Below are positions 62,315 through 64,000 of a stretch of 64,000 nucleotides of DNA, in pieces. The stretch spans positions 124,001 to 188,000 of the forward strand of contig JAZAUS010000001.1 in NCBI GenBank assembly GCA_036342255.1, read 5' to 3'. The notes beneath the pieces are model-generated. The model searched no databases and was not told the DNA's origin. It was given only the letters and a program-made list of their open reading frames with translations. The position numbers were made by a program, and so were the translations under genes. This stretch comes from RUG11198 sp036342255 (GTDB lineage Bacteria; Bacillota_I; Bacilli_A; RF39; UBA660). The stretch's first letter is position 1; the number at the start of each line of letters is the position of its first letter.

Positions 62315-63622
62315 ATGAAAAAGTGGATGATATTGGGGTTGTTAGTTTTATTAACAACCTTATATTTATATTTTTATTCATTACTTTCGTTAGATGCTGT
62401 TTGGAATTATGGCTTTGCTTATAATATATCAAGGGGATTGATACCATATAAAGATTATAATATGATAGTAACACCTTTATTTTCATATATTTTGTCATTA
62501 TTAATTCTTTTATTTGGTAATAAATTTGTATTATATTATATATTTATGTCAGTAATTATTGTTGCTTTGTCATATTTGAGTTATCTTAAAATTGGTTATA
62601 GGGCTGTATATATATATATGTTAGCTGTTATAACATCTAATATTGGATATAATGTTTTGGTTTTATTATTATTTATTATTTTAATTAATTATATAGATAA
62701 TGATGAGAAAAATGATTTATTAATTGCTTTTATAATTGGATTGATGATATTAACAAAACAAACATTAGGAATTCTTATTATACCTAGTATTATTTTTTCA
62801 AAAAAGAGAAAAAAAACAATTGCTATATATTTTATATTTTTATTTTCGTTTGTTTTGTATTTAGTAATTAATAATAATATGTTTGAATTTTTAGATTATT
62901 GTTTTTTTGGGATGTTTGATTTTACTAATGGTAATGGATCAAAACTATCTATTCTTACTTTTGTGGAATTATTTATATGTATTTTTTTATTTATAAAAAT
63001 ATTAAAGATGAAATTTAAGGATGATAAATTGATTTATATTTTATTATTTCAGATTATTTGTTTTCCAATAGTGGATGGAGTTCATTTTTTGATTACTTTT
63101 ATTCCAATATTGTTATATTTGTTTGAAAAATATAAATTTAAGTATAAATATTTTGAAATGTGTATTTATTTATTTATTATATCTTTTTTTGCAACATTTA
63201 ATTTTACTCAGATTGATTTTTCTTTAAATAATTTATATCAGGAGAAGAATAGTTTTATGTATGGTAAAAGATTACCTAATTATTTTTCAGATTATTTTAA
63301 ATATGTTTCTAGTTATATAGAGAAGTATGATGATTATAGAATTTATATATTGGAAGCTAGAGCGTATGTTACTAAACTTGAATTAAATATGGCGATTAAT
63401 AAATATGATTTAATAAATCGTGGAAATATGGGCTATAAGGGGAGTGATAAATATATAAAAGAAATTGATGAATATTGTAAAAATAATAAATGTTTATTTT
63501 TTGTTGATTATGCAAGTTATCAAAAAAAGGCAAATCAGGTTAGTGATGAAATTATTTTATATGTTAGTAGAAATTATAATTCTGTTGTTAATCCTGGTTT
63601 TGATAATATTTATATAAATTAA
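62315..63622 (+). CDS. GT-C-like multi-span membrane protein
   Basis: 435 residues with about ten membrane segments. The first loop reads SLDAVWNYGFAYNISRGLIPYKDYNMIVTP, close to the D...N.A..I..G..PY.D......P pattern of lipid-dependent GT-C (family 39-like) glycosyltransferases. The C-terminus is soluble. It begins immediately after the tmk stop, so it is translated from the same transcript. A surface glycan or lipid glycosylation role is inference. Confidence 0.7.
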   Translation: MKKWMILGLLVLLTTLYLYFYSLLSLDAVWNYGFAYNISRGLIPYKDYNMIVTPLFSYILSLLILLFGNKFVLYYIFMSVIIVALSYLSYLKIGYRAVYIYMLAVITSNIGYNVLVLLLFIILINYIDNDEKNDLLIAFIIGLMILTKQTLGILIIPSIIFSKKRKKTIAIYFIFLFSFVLYLVINNNMFEFLDYCFFGMFDFTNGNGSKLSILTFVELFICIFLFIKILKMKFKDDKLIYILLFQIICFPIVDGVHFLITFIPILLYLFEKYKFKYKYFEMCIYLFIISFFATFNFTQIDFSLNNLYQEKNSFMYGKRLPNYFSDYFKYVSSYIEKYDDYRIYILEARAYVTKLELNMAINKYDLINRGNMGYKGSDKYIKEIDEYCKNNKCLFFVDYASYQKKANQVSDEIILYVSRNYNSVVNPGFDNIYIN

Positions 63623-63644
63623 ATTAAAAAAAAATAAAAAATTG

Positions 63645-63673
63645 TTGCATTTTATTTTTTAATTTGATATACT
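63645..63673 (+). promoter_or_regulatory. Promoter for the gene at 63702
   Basis: TTGCAT (63645-63650), 17 nt, TATACT (63668-63673). Confidence 0.7.
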
Positions 63674-63701
63674 TAGTACAGTAAGGAGGATAGAGAAAAT
63701 T

Positions 63702-64000
63702 ATGAATGAGAATAATAATAAAGGAAGGGGAGTATTTTACGGAGTAATAGGTGTTGCTACACTTGTTGTTGCTATTATTGGTGCAACGTTCGCGTACTTT
63801 ACTGCATCTGCTCAAAATGGTGCTAATGAGATTACTGGTAATATGGCTAACGTTTCATTTGATTTGGTAGTTAAAAAGATTGTAGATCCAGGTAGAACTT
63901 CTGGAATGATACCTATGTCTAATAATATGGTTGATGCTGCGGTTAGGGCTTCAACTCCATGTCAAGATAACAACGGTAACGCAGTTTGTCAAATTTATGA
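63702..64000 (+). CDS. TasA/camelysin-like secreted protein, 5' part
   Basis: The frame is open to the window end (99 codons). AAGGAGGATAG precedes the ATG. The N-terminus NNKGRGVFYGVIGVATLVVA leads to IIGATFAYFTASA, a SipW-type signal typical of TasA/CalY proteins, followed by NEITGNMANVSFDLVV. Such proteins form surface fibres or are peptidases by name only. It has its own promoter. Identity is limited by truncation. Confidence 0.65.
   Translation, partial: MNENNNKGRGVFYGVIGVATLVVAIIGATFAYFTASAQNGANEITGNMANVSFDLVVKKIVDPGRTSGMIPMSNNMVDAAVRASTPCQDNNGNAVCQIY

Noticed and set aside
1..64000. CRISPR array or cas genes
   Set aside because: No regularly spaced repeat-spacer pattern and no Cas-like protein; the tandem repeats seen are single duplications or paired arm-like sites.
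1..64000. TGA read as tryptophan (mycoplasma code)
   Set aside because: Trp residues at conserved sites are TGG throughout, and the three TGA stops are followed by terminators or non-coding DNA.

Overview
The window is a very AT-rich stretch of a bacterial chromosome. The standard bacterial code fits: Trp is TGG throughout, and TGA appears only as a rare stop (three genes). Housekeeping genes point to a walled low-GC Gram-positive of the Bacilli/Mollicutes-related, gut-type uncultured lineages: FtsA/FtsZ, FtsL and a PASTA-bearing penicillin-binding protein, LytR-CpsA-Psr and GH25 wall enzymes, UppP, a SufU-type SUF operon, single-chain glycyl-tRNA synthetase behind a T-box, and a type I dockerin. 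The taxonomic placement is inference; no rRNA is present.

Layout. (1) 1-19.1 kb is an accessory region of small, mostly unrecognised genes, usually with their own ribosome binding site and hairpin terminator. Recognisable members are a HExxH metallopeptidase, a transglutaminase-like Cys-His-Asp protein, a SAM methyltransferase, an HD phosphohydrolase, a LysR regulator, a Nudix protein and an HTH-VanZ fusion. There are signs of duplication and decay (3' gene-tail copy, 63-bp tandem duplication, frameshifted gene). It abuts a minus-strand tRNA-Gly(TCC). (2) 19.3-51.3 kb is the core: ffh, wall enzymes, def, tRNA-Thr, uppP, a HEPN-type Abi gene, htrA, rubrerythrin, a dockerin glucosaminidase beside a membrane-anchored Ig-domain protein, ftsA-ftsZ, rpoZ, glyS, rsmH-ftsL-pbp, sufC-sufD-sufS-sufU and tRNA-Cys(GCA). 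(3) 51.4-57.5 kb is a second accessory block downstream of tRNA-Cys. (4) 57.5-64 kb returns to membrane proteins, the thyA-folA-tmk operon, a GT-C-like membrane protein and the start of a TasA/camelysin-like surface protein.

The most striking structure is block 3. The 3' end of tRNA-Cys is repeated at 52770-52785 and 55390-55405. Pairs of short direct repeats flank these copies at nearly constant distances (about 105 bp on the left, about 46-50 bp on the right). A decayed ORF resembling the start of a tyrosine integrase lies beside one copy. This arm-core-arm geometry matches integrase attachment sites. It divides the block into successive segments carrying a NERD-HRDC protein, an acyltransferase with a palindromic operator filling its promoter spacer, and two anchored surface proteins that share leader and N-terminus but have different ectodomains. 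I read it as a tandem array of decayed elements or cassettes at one tRNA gene. The SUF operon next to it has no sufB in its usual place after sufU.

Other points of note: a very compact glycine T-box whose only obvious Stem I candidate shows GGA, matching the tRNA-Gly(TCC) in the window; and a consensus promoter in front of ftsA-ftsZ.
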